Assembly: GCF_018596315.1 (NCBI RefSeq)
Contig: NZ_JAHEAG010000022.1
Span: 62,001 to 126,000 of the forward strand
DNA from: Bradyrhizobium sp. SRL28
Lineage (GTDB): Bacteria > Pseudomonadota > Alphaproteobacteria > Rhizobiales > Xanthobacteraceae
Length of the DNA stretch: 64,000 nt
Direction of reading: 5' to 3'
Position 1 is the first letter of the stretch, and each line of letters opens with the position of its first letter. The notes under the pieces were generated by a model. The model was not told the DNA's origin and made no database searches. It saw nothing but the letters and a program-made list of their open reading frames with translations. Below are positions 41,794 to 51,191 of the stretch, piece by piece. A program made the position numbers and the translations under genes.

Positions 41794-43527
41794 ATGGGCT
41801 TCCACACCATTGCCGGCGCCGCATATCGGTCGCTGACCGCGCGGAAAGACGGCCCCTCGCTGTACGACGTCTGCGATCCCGTGCTGCTGAAATACCGCGG
41901 CGGCGACCCCCATCTCGGCCAGTTCTATCGGACCGCGCTGGGCAATCCGGCGCTGCGGCCGCTGCTGCGGCGGACCGGGCTACCGGCGCTGCGAGATGAG
42001 AAGCGGCTCGGCACCTTGCAGGAGGCGCTCCGGCGGGCGCGCGACGAGGCCGAGCCGGACTGGGCCGCGGTCGGCGCCCCGATCGCCGAGTTGATGGCCG
42101 ATATCGGCGTGCACCACCCCTCCCCGCAGCCGGCGGCGGCAACTGGCCGGACGCCTGACGGAAGCGAGATCGATCGGGTGATCCGCCGCTGCGGCGCCCA
42201 TCTCCTGCGCTCGTTCGCCAAGAACGGCTTCATCCCGACCTATGCCGCCTTCAACCTGATCGGCGACCCCGACATGGGCGGGCGCGAAATGCTGATGGCG
42301 CTGACCGGGCTGAACTCGCGCGGCTACAAGAACTCGACGCTCTTGTTCAGCCTGGCGCGGATCTTCATCGCGCATTCGCCGGCCCGCGCGCTGATCAACC
42401 CGCCCTGGACCGGGATCGCTGAGCCGATGTGGCAGCCGATGCAGATCCGCCACCGCTCGGCCTATTACGACGCCTTCTTCACCGAGGCGCTGCTGAGCTA
42501 TGTCGAGACCGGGCTGGCGTCAGCCGATGAGGCCACAGCGTCACGGCGAGCGATCGCGGACATGGTGGATTTCTGCCTCAAGACCTCAGCCGAGGAAGTG
42601 CCCTCGCATGACGGCTCCACGGTGCGCGTGATCACCGCGCTGGCGCCGCTACCGCATCCGCGCTTCTCGCGCTTCTTCGCCCAGATCAAGCAGGACCTCG
42701 GCTTCGGTATCTACGTGCCTGACTGTGACACCACCGCGTGTTCGTTCTCGGCGGCTACCCAGGCCGGCTCGACCGATCCGATCCTCGACCAGCCGCTCTT
42801 GGATTTCTACCGCGGCTATCAGGTGCGCGAGGGCGCCAACGAGCCGCGCGTCACCGTGCCCCTGAACGACAACATCGATTACGAGGGCGGCGTCGTCACC
42901 TGGATCGACAACCTTGAGGGCGACCGGCCCTATGGCAACGACCTCGATCCCACGCTCAATCTCGACATTCTCGAAGTCTCCTTCCGCAACCTGAAACGCT
43001 GGAAGATCCTGGAGACGCCTTCGCGGCTGGAGACGGTGCATCGCATCATCGGCTTCCAGCGGCGGCTGGTCGAAAGCGGGGCCTTCGCCAATCCGCGCTC
43101 GCATATCTATTATCTGCCGGAACTCTACTCCGCCTATTTCGGCCGCTGCCATGCCGCGTTCATGGCGTTGCCATCAGCGGCGCGGCGGGCGATCGATCCG
43201 GACGGCACGTTCGCCTTCATCCGTGGCAAAGTGCTGGCGTATGTCGAAGGTGAATTGATCGCGCGCGAGATGAACACGTTCGACGCCGCGCTGGCGCTGA
43301 TGGCGCTGGCGCATCTCGGCGCCGATGTGAAAACGTTCGCGCCAGCGCTGCACGTCATTGTCGCCAGCCTCGGCGAGGGCGGAAGGCATGGGCCGTACAA
43401 GGCCTATGAATGGAACAAGATGAAGACGCCGACGCGGATTCTCGTCGGCGGCCCCGAGGTGACATCGGCGTTTGTGCTGATGGGGCTGGCGTTGGCGCGG
43501 GGAGTGATGATGAAGGGCAAAGTATGA
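41794..43527 (+). CDS. Hypothetical protein with terpenoid-cyclase-like alpha/alpha fold
   Basis: The 577-residue protein is not a known enzyme. It has features of the squalene-hopene/prenyltransferase alpha/alpha-toroid superfamily: VPDCDTTACSFSAA with D310-C-D312-T-T-A, like the DxDDTA acid motif of class II terpenoid cyclases but with Thr in place of the last Asp, and a second motif YGNDLDPTLNLDILEVS at about 380-396, seen as NDxDP..NA in related hypothetical proteins (from memory). Helical repeats fill the rest. No signal peptide is present. GGAAAG precedes the ATG. No isoprenoid gene is nearby. Catalysis is uncertain. Confidence 0.65.
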   Translation: MGFHTIAGAAYRSLTARKDGPSLYDVCDPVLLKYRGGDPHLGQFYRTALGNPALRPLLRRTGLPALRDEKRLGTLQEALRRARDEAEPDWAAVGAPIAELMADIGVHHPSPQPAAATGRTPDGSEIDRVIRRCGAHLLRSFAKNGFIPTYAAFNLIGDPDMGGREMLMALTGLNSRGYKNSTLLFSLARIFIAHSPARALINPPWTGIAEPMWQPMQIRHRSAYYDAFFTEALLSYVETGLASADEATASRRAIADMVDFCLKTSAEEVPSHDGSTVRVITALAPLPHPRFSRFFAQIKQDLGFGIYVPDCDTTACSFSAATQAGSTDPILDQPLLDFYRGYQVREGANEPRVTVPLNDNIDYEGGVVTWIDNLEGDRPYGNDLDPTLNLDILEVSFRNLKRWKILETPSRLETVHRIIGFQRRLVESGAFANPRSHIYYLPELYSAYFGRCHAAFMALPSAARRAIDPDGTFAFIRGKVLAYVEGELIAREMNTFDAALALMALAHLGADVKTFAPALHVIVASLGEGGRHGPYKAYEWNKMKTPTRILVGGPEVTSAFVLMGLALARGVMMKGKV

Positions 43528-43528
43528 A

Positions 43529-43620
43529 CGTAGCCCGGATGGAGCGAAGCGAAATCCGGGAAAACTGTAACCGCCCTGCGAAACTGTCCCGGATTGCGCT
43601 TCGCTCCATCCGGGCTACGA
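43529..43620. repeat. Intergenic palindromic repeat, type B
   Basis: CGTAGCCCGGATGGAGCGAA and TTCGCTCCATCCGGGCTACG are perfect inverted arms at the ends. It begins two bases after the stop of the cyclase-fold gene. Confidence 0.9.
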
Positions 43621-43731
43621 TTCCGCAATGACAGGAAGTTGACAGCGATGCGACGGTCTGGCTCTGGCAAGGCGGACCCTTTGTCCGCACAATCCGCCGA
43701 ATTGTTGCGCATCATTCCGCTGGGACTGCCG

Positions 43732-44463
43732 ATGAATTTACGGAAATTGCTGTCCGCCATTGTACTGCTGTCGCTCCCCGCCATCGCGCAGGCGGCCGAC
43801 ATCACCGGCGTCCCGAAAATCCGCGAAGGCGATCAGCTCCAGATCGGCAACCACCGCATTCGTCTCGGCGGCATCGACGCGCCGGCCGCCGATCAGCTCT
43901 GCCTCAACACCAAAAGCGAGCGCTGGACCTGCGGCGCCGCCGCACGCGACGAACTGATCAAGCACTTTGGCGGCAAGAGCTGGACCTGCCAGACCAGGGG
44001 CGCCGTCGATCGCCGCGGCCGTATCGTGGCGCGTTGCCAGGCCGACGGCGAGGACATCCAGAAATGGCTGGTGTCGAACGGCTGGGCGCTGGCGCTGACG
44101 CGGATCTCGCGCGACTACGAAGCCGACGAAAAGGCCGCGCGCGAGGCCCAGGCCGGGATGTGGCAGGGCGCGTTCATCGCGCCGTGGGACTGGCGCATCC
44201 GCAACAAGAAGACCGCCATTCTCGGCGCGGTTAAACCGCCGGAGAACGCCAAGGCGATCCTGCTGGCGTCGGCATCGGGACCGGTAGCGCCCTCGCCCGA
44301 CTGCACCATCAAGGGCAACGTCAACCGCTCCGGCGAGTGCATCTATCACCAGCCGACGAGCCGCTGGTATGCGAAGATCGAGATGAAGATCTCAAAGGGC
44401 ACGCGCTGGTTCTGCTCGGTCGAGGAAGCCGAACTCGCCGGCTGCCGCGAGACGCGGCGGTAG
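43732..44463 (+). CDS. Staphylococcal-nuclease-like (thermonuclease-fold) secreted protein
   Basis: The 243-residue protein has a signal peptide (1-22, ending AQAA) and an SNase-like domain (about 24-150). The Arg and Asp of the SNase site are R44 and D49 (IRLGGIDAP), and R97 (DRRGR) matches the second Arg, but the catalytic Glu after IDAP is Ala52. Cysteines are plentiful (seven or more), so it is likely periplasmic with disulfides. A Cys-containing C-terminal region (about 185-243) follows. It may be a degenerate or non-cutting member. Confidence 0.82.
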   Translation: MNLRKLLSAIVLLSLPAIAQAADITGVPKIREGDQLQIGNHRIRLGGIDAPAADQLCLNTKSERWTCGAAARDELIKHFGGKSWTCQTRGAVDRRGRIVARCQADGEDIQKWLVSNGWALALTRISRDYEADEKAAREAQAGMWQGAFIAPWDWRIRNKKTAILGAVKPPENAKAILLASASGPVAPSPDCTIKGNVNRSGECIYHQPTSRWYAKIEMKISKGTRWFCSVEEAELAGCRETRR

Positions 44464-44517
44464 CACCATAGCCCAGACGTACTACCCTTCGGGGCCTGAC
44501 ATCGCGGAGCGCTGGAT

Positions 44518-45354
44518 GTGACCGACACCAATGGCGCGCAATCTCCGGCCAGGCCGAAGCGTTCGCGGTGGAAGCGCGCTGCTTGGATCTTGCTGCTCGT
44601 TGTCATCGTCTACGGCGCCGTCGCCTATCTGATACTGCCGTTATTCTGGACCCATTACGAACATCAAAAAGGCCTCGCCCAATTACCGATGGTGACGCGG
44701 ACCGGCCAGGGCATTCCCGGCGATCCAATCAATGTCGGGCTGGTCGGCGAAACCAAAGACGTGGTCTGCGCGATGCACGCCGCCGGCTGGTATCCGGCCG
44801 ACCAGATCACGCTGAAATCCTCGATCGAGATCATCGGCAGCGTGCTACTCGACCGTCCCTACAAGGACGCGCCGGTGAGCAATCTCTATTATCTCGGCCG
44901 CCGCGAGGATCTCGCCTATGAAAAGCCGATCGGGGCCAGCGCCGACCGGCGCAACCATGTGCGCTACTGGAAGGTGCTGGAGAGCGGCGCGGAGAAGCGA
45001 CCGGTCTGGCTTGGAGCGGCGACAGAGGATCGCGGCGTCGGCGTCAGCAAATACACTATAGCCGTTACGCACCATATCAGCCCCGACCTCGACGCCGAGC
45101 GCGCGCTGCTTGCGGCTGATCTCGAAAACGCCGGCATGGTCGAGGCGAAATATCAGGTCACCGGCATCGGGCCGACGATTGCGGGCCATAATGGCGGCGG
45201 CGACCTCTATTACACCGACGGCGAAATCTGGGTGCTGCGCCTGGTCGAAGCCTGCAAAAAGCGCGAAGGGCCAGCGGTGACGATCCCGAGCCCGCCGGCA
45301 ACCGAATTGAAGGATCAGATCTGGCGCGCGATCGCCAACGCTGTGGGGAAATAG
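44518..45354 (+). CDS. LssY C-terminal domain protein
   Basis: The 278-residue protein has a basic cytoplasmic leader, one membrane helix (about 25-45; WILLLVVIVYGAVAYLILPLFW) and an LssY_C-type domain (about 65-265; GDPINVGLVG, MHAAGWYPAD, SNLYYLGRREDLAYEKPIG and DRGVGVSKYT..VTHHI.PDLD). LssY was first noted in a Legionella type I secretion locus; here the role is unknown and it stands alone. The GTG start follows GCGGAGC. Confidence 0.82.
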   Translation: MTDTNGAQSPARPKRSRWKRAAWILLLVVIVYGAVAYLILPLFWTHYEHQKGLAQLPMVTRTGQGIPGDPINVGLVGETKDVVCAMHAAGWYPADQITLKSSIEIIGSVLLDRPYKDAPVSNLYYLGRREDLAYEKPIGASADRRNHVRYWKVLESGAEKRPVWLGAATEDRGVGVSKYTIAVTHHISPDLDAERALLAADLENAGMVEAKYQVTGIGPTIAGHNGGGDLYYTDGEIWVLRLVEACKKREGPAVTIPSPPATELKDQIWRAIANAVGK

Positions 45355-45409
45355 GATGTGCGGATTGCCGTTGTTGTGAAGAGCAATGAGTGCAATTTGA
45401 CCTATTTTG

Positions 45410-45445
45410 CAGCTCTGGATTGCTTCGCTGCGCTCGCAATGACGG
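45410..45445. repeat. Half copy of type D repeat
   Basis: GGATTGCTTCGCTGCGCTCG...CAATGACGG matches the right arm of the type D element at 18381 and 56858; no left arm is found. Confidence 0.7.
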
Positions 45446-45520
45446 CTCCAATCCAATACTATGACGCCCAAACCTCATGCGCTTCGATTCCGCGTACTTA
45501 TCAATAAGGACAACCAAAAA

Positions 45521-46705
45521 ATGACCGTTCGCGCGGGCCGGGAATTTCTGGCCATCCCCGGACCTACCACCATGCCCGACGAGGTGCTGCAGGCGATGCA
45601 TCGGCCGGCGCTCGATATCTATTCCGAACAGATGCTGGAACTGACCGACAGCCTGCTCGCCGATCTGTCAAAACTGTTCGCCACCAAAGGCAAGTCCTAC
45701 ATCTACATCGCCAATGGCCATGGCGCGTGGGAAGCGACGCTTTCCAACGTGCTGTCGCGCGGCGACAAGCTCCTGGTGCTGGAGAGCGGACGCTTTGCGA
45801 TCGGCTGGGGTCAGGCGGCGGCGGCGATGGGCGTCGAGGTCGAGGTGCTCAAGGGCGACTGGCGCCGCGCGATCCGTCCCGCCGAGGTCGAGGCGCGGCT
45901 GAAGCAGGACAAGGATCACCGCATCAAGGCGATCGTAGCTGTCCAGGTCGATACTGCCTCCGGCGCCTATAACGATATCGAAGCGATCGGCAAGGCGATC
46001 AAATCTACCGGACATCCGGCGCTGTTTATGGTCGATACGGTCGCCTCGCTCGGCTGCATGCCGTTCGAGATGGACAAATGGGGCATCGATGTCGCGATGT
46101 CCGGCTCGCAGAAGGGCCTGATGACGCCGCCGGGCTTGGGCTTCGTCGCCGCCAACGACCGCGCCCGAGAAGTGCACAAGAAGGCCAATCTGCGCACGCC
46201 CTATTGGGACTGGACCGAGCGCGAAGGAGCTGAGCACTACCGCAAATATGCCGGCACTGCGCCGGTGCATTTGCTGTTCGCGCTGCGCAAGGCGATCGAC
46301 ATGCTCCATGTCGAGGGACTGGAGAACGCATTTCTGCGTCATAGCCTGCTCGGCGAAGCGGTGCGCCGCGCGGTGGCGGCGTGGTCCGAGGGTCAGGTGA
46401 TCGGCTTCAATATCGCGGAAGCCAATGAGCGCTCCAACACGGTGACGACGGTGACGATGAACGGCTTCGATCCGGCCGCGCTGCAGCGTTACTGCAAGGA
46501 GAAATGCGGCGTGGTGCTGGGCACCGGCATCGGCGACCTCTCCGGCCAGGCGTTTCGCATCGCCCATATGGGCCATGTGAATGCGCCGATGATTCTGGGC
46601 ACGCTCGGCGTCGTCGAGGTCGGCCTCAATGCGCTCGGCATCCCGCACGGCAAGGGCGGAACCGAAGCCGCGATCGAATATCTCGGCGAGAACGTCGCGG
46701 CGTGA
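45521..46705 (+). CDS. Pyridoxal-phosphate aminotransferase, serine/alanine-glyoxylate type (class V)
   Basis: The 394-residue enzyme is of the serine-glyoxylate/alanine-glyoxylate aminotransferase family, which turns glyoxylate into glycine in C1 and photorespiratory-type metabolism. It has the FLAIPGPTTMPDEVLQAM start, NGHGAWEATLSNVL, VDTVASLGCMPFEMDKWGID and the PLP lysine K198 in SGSQKGLM. The start at 45521 follows AAGGA; the open frame begins earlier but without family similarity. It is preceded by a half type D repeat and followed by type E arms. Confidence 0.94.
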   Translation: MTVRAGREFLAIPGPTTMPDEVLQAMHRPALDIYSEQMLELTDSLLADLSKLFATKGKSYIYIANGHGAWEATLSNVLSRGDKLLVLESGRFAIGWGQAAAAMGVEVEVLKGDWRRAIRPAEVEARLKQDKDHRIKAIVAVQVDTASGAYNDIEAIGKAIKSTGHPALFMVDTVASLGCMPFEMDKWGIDVAMSGSQKGLMTPPGLGFVAANDRAREVHKKANLRTPYWDWTEREGAEHYRKYAGTAPVHLLFALRKAIDMLHVEGLENAFLRHSLLGEAVRRAVAAWSEGQVIGFNIAEANERSNTVTTVTMNGFDPAALQRYCKEKCGVVLGTGIGDLSGQAFRIAHMGHVNAPMILGTLGVVEVGLNALGIPHGKGGTEAAIEYLGENVAA

Positions 46706-46729
46706 GAGCGACTATCGCCGGCCTAAGCT

Positions 46730-46898
46730 GTCGTCCCTGCGAACGCAGGGACCCATACCGCGTGATCTATCGATGATAGCGTGGTGACTGACGCTCTCCG
46801 TTAGTCAACTAGGGCTGTGGCTACTGAAGCGAAGCCGCCGTGCCGCGTGCCCTCCACAACGGCCGCGGCGTATAGGTCCCTGCGTTCGCAGGGACGAC
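46730..46898. repeat. Intergenic palindromic repeat, type E, expanded copy
   Basis: GTCGTCCCTGCGAACGCAGG begins the element and CCTGCGTTCGCAGGGACGAC ends it, with ATACCGCGTGATCTATCGAT after the left arm. The centre is longer and unrelated to the other copies. It fills most of the 299-base gap before the ABC operon. Confidence 0.85.
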
Positions 46899-47004
46899 GC
46901 GGACCGCATATCCTTTCGCGCTCACGCGCCAACTCCCTTTCCCATCCCGTTTTTGTACGTATACTGGCATACCAAGCCGGGCGCTGATCCGTGCACGAAC
47001 AAGA

Positions 47005-48081
47005 GTGGGAGTGAGGCGATTGGCGTCCGTTGATTTGCGCGGCCTGACCAAGCGATTTGGCTCGCTTGCGGTGGTCGATAACGTCTCATTGAAAATCGGC
47101 CATGGACAACTGGTCTGCCTGCTCGGGCCCTCCGGCTGCGGCAAGACCACGACGCTGCGGCTGATTGCGGGCTTCCTGGAGCCATCCGACGGCGAGATCC
47201 ATGTCGGCGAGCGGCTGGTGTCGTCGAAAGCGCGCACGCTGCCGCCCGAGCAGCGCAGCATGTCGATGATTTTCCAGAGCTACGCGCTGTGGCCGCACAT
47301 GACGGTGACGGAAAACATCGTTTATGGGCTGCGCCTGCGTAAACTTGACCGCGACACGATTGCGAAAAAACTCGCGGCGATTTTGGCCACGACCAAGCTC
47401 GACGCGCTGGCGCAGCGATATCCCGGCGAACTCTCCGGCGGGCAGCAGCAGCGCGTGGCACTGGCGCGCGCGCTGATCGTCGAGCCGGAGACGTTGCTGC
47501 TCGACGAGCCGCTCTCCAACCTCGATGCCAATCTGCGCGAGGAGATGCGGTTCGAAATCCGCCGCCTGCACGACGAGTATCGCTACACCACCGTCTATGT
47601 CACCCACGACCAGTCCGAGGCCATGACCACGGCCGACATGATCGCGGTCATGAATGGCGGGCGGATCGACCAGCTCGGCACGCCCGAGGACATCTACGCG
47701 CGGCCTGAGTCCGAATTCGTCGCCCGCTTCATCGGCGCCAGCAACGTCATCAAGGGCACCTCGCGCGACGCCAACCATGTTGCCTTCGCTGGCGCGACGT
47801 TGAAGGTGGTCGGCGCGCCGCTCGCGGCAGGCCAGGACGCCGTGGTCGCGATCCGCCAGCACGATATCGGACTGTCGACGCAGGCGCCGGCTTCATCAGA
47901 GAATGCGATCAAGGCCGTCGTCACGCGACAGGTCTATCTCGGAGCCGCGCGAGACTACATGGTCGAGGTGGCGGACGGCACCAGTTTGCGTGCCACCACA
48001 CCGACCGAAACCAACGTGCAAAAGGGCAGCGAGGTCTGGCTGACGCTGCCGCCCGAGCGCTGCCGGGCGCTGAGCCGGTAA
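47005..48081 (+). CDS. ABC transporter ATPase, ferric/polyamine type
   Basis: The 358-residue ATPase has Walker A (GPSGCGKTT, about 41-49), Q-loop in IFQSYALWPH, the signature LSGGQQQRVALARAL, Walker B LLLDEPLSNLD and the switch His in YVTHDQSEAM, then a C-terminal TOBE-like domain (about 285-350). It energises import of iron or a similar small solute bound by the next gene's product. The start is ambiguous: GTG 47005, GTG 47011 and TTG 47020 all lie in the same frame. Confidence 0.93.
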   Translation: MGVRRLASVDLRGLTKRFGSLAVVDNVSLKIGHGQLVCLLGPSGCGKTTTLRLIAGFLEPSDGEIHVGERLVSSKARTLPPEQRSMSMIFQSYALWPHMTVTENIVYGLRLRKLDRDTIAKKLAAILATTKLDALAQRYPGELSGGQQQRVALARALIVEPETLLLDEPLSNLDANLREEMRFEIRRLHDEYRYTTVYVTHDQSEAMTTADMIAVMNGGRIDQLGTPEDIYARPESEFVARFIGASNVIKGTSRDANHVAFAGATLKVVGAPLAAGQDAVVAIRQHDIGLSTQAPASSENAIKAVVTRQVYLGAARDYMVEVADGTSLRATTPTETNVQKGSEVWLTLPPERCRALSR

Positions 48082-48105
48082 AACAAGAAGAAACGGGAGG
48101 ACGCG

Positions 48106-49173
48106 ATGGAGGGACGAAAACTTTCACGGCGCAACATCCTGCAAGGCTCAGTCGCGCTGGCCGCCGGAACCGTATTCGCCTCTCCCGTTCGTGCTCAGGC
48201 GCCGGAGCCGGTCGCGATCACGCCGACGCTGGTGGAGGCGGCGAAGAAGGAAGGCAAACTGATCTTCTATTCCTCGATGGACCTGCCGGTCGGCGAAAAG
48301 CTCGGCAAGGCGTTCGAGGCTGCCTTTCCGGGCGTAACCATCCAGATCGAACGCTCCGGCTCGGAACGGCTGTTTCAGCGGATCGACCAGGAATTTGCGA
48401 GCAACATTCGCGCCGCGGATATCGTCAACTCTTCCGATGCCTCGCACTTCATCAGCTGGAAGAAAAACGGCTGGCTGATGCCGTTTGTGCCCGAGGACGT
48501 CGCCAAACATTTTCCGGACAGCTATCGCGACCCCGACGGCATGTTCGCGACCTCGCGCGTGTGGCTGTCGTCGATCGCCTACAACACCAACCTTGTGAAA
48601 GCGGAGGATGCGCCAAAAAGCTTTGCCGATCTGCTCGATCCCAAATGGGCGGGCAAGATGGTGAAAGGACACCCCGCCTATAGCGGCACCATCATGACCG
48701 CGACGTTCCAAATGGTGCGCGAACTTGGCTGGGAGTACGTGGAGAAACTTGCAAAGCAGCGCGTGATGCAGGTGCAGTCATCGACCGATCCGCCGAAGAA
48801 GCTGTCGCTCGGCGAGCGCGCCGTGATGGCCGATGGCAACGAATATGGCATCGTGCTGTTGAAGGAAGCCGGCCAGCCGGTCGAGCCGGTTTATCCTGTC
48901 GAGGGTACGCCCACGATTTCCGGGCCGACCGGCATCTTCAAGACCGCGCAGCACCCCAACGCCGCAAAACTGTTCCAGGCCTGGCTGCACACGCGTGAAA
49001 CCCAGCAGTTCTTTTGCGACTTCACCGCGCAGTATTCGGTTCACCCGCAGGTGCAGTCGAAGCCGGGAAGGCGAAAGATTTCCGACATCAAGCTGATGAA
49101 AGAGGATGCGGAGGGCGTCGAGAAAATGGCTGAAGAGATCAAGACGCGCTATGCGCGGCTGTTCAGGGTTTGA
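48106..49173 (+). CDS. ABC transporter substrate-binding protein, ferric-binding type
   Basis: The 355-residue binding protein has a Tat-like leader (SRRNILQGSVALAAGTVFASPVRA, about 7-30) and the class II periplasmic fold of the AfuA/FbpA family (KKEGKLIFYSSMDLPVGEKLGKAFEAAFPGV, DIVNSSDASHF, SSIAYNTNLV, LADLLDPKWAGKM-like blocks). The solute cannot be told; iron(III), thiamine and phosphonates are all carried by relatives. It starts 24 bases after the ATPase gene with GGAGGACGCG upstream. Confidence 0.9.
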   Translation: MEGRKLSRRNILQGSVALAAGTVFASPVRAQAPEPVAITPTLVEAAKKEGKLIFYSSMDLPVGEKLGKAFEAAFPGVTIQIERSGSERLFQRIDQEFASNIRAADIVNSSDASHFISWKKNGWLMPFVPEDVAKHFPDSYRDPDGMFATSRVWLSSIAYNTNLVKAEDAPKSFADLLDPKWAGKMVKGHPAYSGTIMTATFQMVRELGWEYVEKLAKQRVMQVQSSTDPPKKLSLGERAVMADGNEYGIVLLKEAGQPVEPVYPVEGTPTISGPTGIFKTAQHPNAAKLFQAWLHTRETQQFFCDFTAQYSVHPQVQSKPGRRKISDIKLMKEDAEGVEKMAEEIKTRYARLFRV

Positions 49174-49180
49174 ACTATCT

Positions 49181-49279
49181 CCTCATGGTGAGGAGGCGCG
49201 AAGCGCCGTCTCGAACCATGAGGCCACCGTGGCTTTCATCCTTCGAGACGCGGCGAAGACGCCGCTCCTCAGGATGAGG
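49181..49279. repeat. Intergenic palindromic repeat, type F, inside the ABC operon
   Basis: CCTCATGGTGAGGAGGCGCG at the left and CGCCGCTCCTCAGGATGAGG at the right are inverted arms, with the inner pair GTCTCGAA / TTCGAGAC. It lies between the binding-protein and permease genes, and its right end supplies AGGAG just before the permease start. Confidence 0.8.
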
Positions 49280-49287
49280 AGAACACC

Positions 49288-51018
49288 TTGCCTGTGGATC
49301 AAATGACTATCGCAGCAACCACCGACACCCCAAAATTCCGCATCGATTGGACAAAACCGGTGCTGTGGCTGTTCGCGGCCTTCATGATCGTGCTGATCGT
49401 GCTGCCGATGTCGTGGCTAATGCTCTACGCCTTCACGGACAAGGCGCGGCATCCGACGCTGCAGAATTTCGTCACGCTTTTTACCGACCCCGCCTTCCTC
49501 GATCCGCTGCTGACCACCGCGATCATCGCCACCTCCTCGGCGGTGATTTGCTGCATCGTTGCAGCTCCGATCGGCTGGCTGGTGTCACGCACCGACATGC
49601 CGGGGCGGCAGACCATCCGCGCGCTGGTGACGGCTTCGTTCGTCACGCCGCCCTTTCTCGGCGCGGTCGCCTGGGAATTGCTGGCGGCGCCGAACAGCGG
49701 CATGCTGAACCAGCTTTATCGCTATCTCACCGGTGCCGAAGACCCTCTGTTCAACATCTATTCGCTGCCCGGGCTGATCTTCGTGATCTCCTGCTACACC
49801 TTCCCGTTCGTGTTCGTGCTGGTCGCCAACGCGCTCGACAATATGCCGGGAGAATTGGAAGACGCCTCCGCCATTCTCGGCGGCAAGGCATGGACCACGG
49901 CGCGGCGCGTCACGATACCGCTGGCGCTGCCCGCGCTGGTCGCCGGCGCGCTGATCGCGTTCTTGCAGGCGATGACGCTGTTCGGATCGCCCGCGATCCT
50001 GGCGCTGCCGGCGGGCTTCCACACCATGACGACGAAAATCTGGAGCCTGTTCCAGTATCCGCCGAAGCTCGAACTCGCTGCCGCCGCGGCCGTGCCGCTG
50101 CTGCTGCTGACGATCCTGCTGCTGCAGGGCCAGAAGTTCCTGCTCGGCCGCCGCGGCTTTTCTGTCGTCGGCGGCAAGTATGGTGCGCCGCGTCCGATCG
50201 AGATGAAGGGGTGGCGCTGGGCGGCGCTGGCGTTTTGCCTGATCGTACTGCTCAATCCGGTGTTCCTGCCCTATTTCGCGCTGCTCAATGCGGCATTTTC
50301 GCCGAACGCGACCACGCTGGTGACGCCGTCGACAGCGACGCTGCACAACATCGTGTTCGTCTTCACCGAATTGTCGTCGACCCAGCTCGCGCTGAAAAAC
50401 ACGGTGATCCTGGGCGCATCGACGGCGACCATCGGCACGATCCTCGCGCTGGTCGTCGCCTATGTCACGACCCGCCGCGTGATCGCGAGCCATCGCGTGC
50501 TCGGCTTTCTCGCGACCGCGCCGGTTGCAGTGCCCGGCATCGTGCTCGGCGTCGGGCTGTTCCTGAGCTACACGCGGCCGCCCTTCGTGCTCTACGGCAC
50601 GCTGTGGATCCTGCTGGTGGCGTTCCTCACCATCAATCTCCCCTCGGCCTATCAGCAGTTGCAGGCCGCATTCGCGACCATTCACCCCGAGCTGGAAGAC
50701 GCCAGCCGCATCCTCGGCGCGACGCGACTGCAGACGCTGCGCCAGATCACCGCGCCCTTGCTGCGCACCGGCGTGATCGCGACCTGGTGCTTCATCTTCA
50801 TCGGCGTGATGCGCGAACTATCCGCAGCAATCGTGCTGTTCACCTCGCAGACCAAGGTGCTGTCTGTCCTGATCTACGACCTCAACGAAAGCGGCGACCT
50901 CGCGGCGATTTCGGTGCTGGGCATCGCGATGCTGGTGATTACGTTCGCGGTGGTGCTGGCGGTGAACAGGATTCCGGTGTTCGGCGGCGGCGCCGCGGCG
51001 AGGTTGCGGAATAACTAG
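49288..51018 (+). CDS. ABC transporter permease, fused two-domain ferric type
   Basis: The 576-residue membrane protein has about 12 helices in two halves, each with the EAA-loop that contacts the ATPase: ELEDASAILGG near residue 191 and ELEDASRILGA near residue 469. The fused form is usual for the FbpB/AfuB family. The TTG at 49288 stands six bases after AGGAG (part of the type F repeat); ATG 49303 is an alternative. It closes the importer operon with the ATPase and binding protein upstream. Confidence 0.93.
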   Translation: MPVDQMTIAATTDTPKFRIDWTKPVLWLFAAFMIVLIVLPMSWLMLYAFTDKARHPTLQNFVTLFTDPAFLDPLLTTAIIATSSAVICCIVAAPIGWLVSRTDMPGRQTIRALVTASFVTPPFLGAVAWELLAAPNSGMLNQLYRYLTGAEDPLFNIYSLPGLIFVISCYTFPFVFVLVANALDNMPGELEDASAILGGKAWTTARRVTIPLALPALVAGALIAFLQAMTLFGSPAILALPAGFHTMTTKIWSLFQYPPKLELAAAAAVPLLLLTILLLQGQKFLLGRRGFSVVGGKYGAPRPIEMKGWRWAALAFCLIVLLNPVFLPYFALLNAAFSPNATTLVTPSTATLHNIVFVFTELSSTQLALKNTVILGASTATIGTILALVVAYVTTRRVIASHRVLGFLATAPVAVPGIVLGVGLFLSYTRPPFVLYGTLWILLVAFLTINLPSAYQQLQAAFATIHPELEDASRILGATRLQTLRQITAPLLRTGVIATWCFIFIGVMRELSAAIVLFTSQTKVLSVLIYDLNESGDLAAISVLGIAMLVITFAVVLAVNRIPVFGGGAAARLRNN

Positions 51019-51023
51019 AGATT

Positions 51024-51111
51024 CGTAGGGTGGGCAAAGCGCAGCGTGCCCACCATTCCTGGAACGGATAGATGGTGGGCACGGCGCTTGCGCACCTTTG
51101 CCCACCCTACG
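51024..51111. repeat. Intergenic palindromic repeat, type A
   Basis: CGTAGGGTGGGCAAAGCGCA and TTTGCCCACCCTACG are inverted arms, with the inner pair GTGCCCACCAT / ATGGTGGGCAC. It follows the permease stop by five bases. Confidence 0.9.
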
Positions 51112-51191
51112 CATCTACGGATCGGCGCATCTGGTAATCCGCCACATTCCTCCCGATATAAGGCACAATCATTGAGCCATATGAGGACCGC

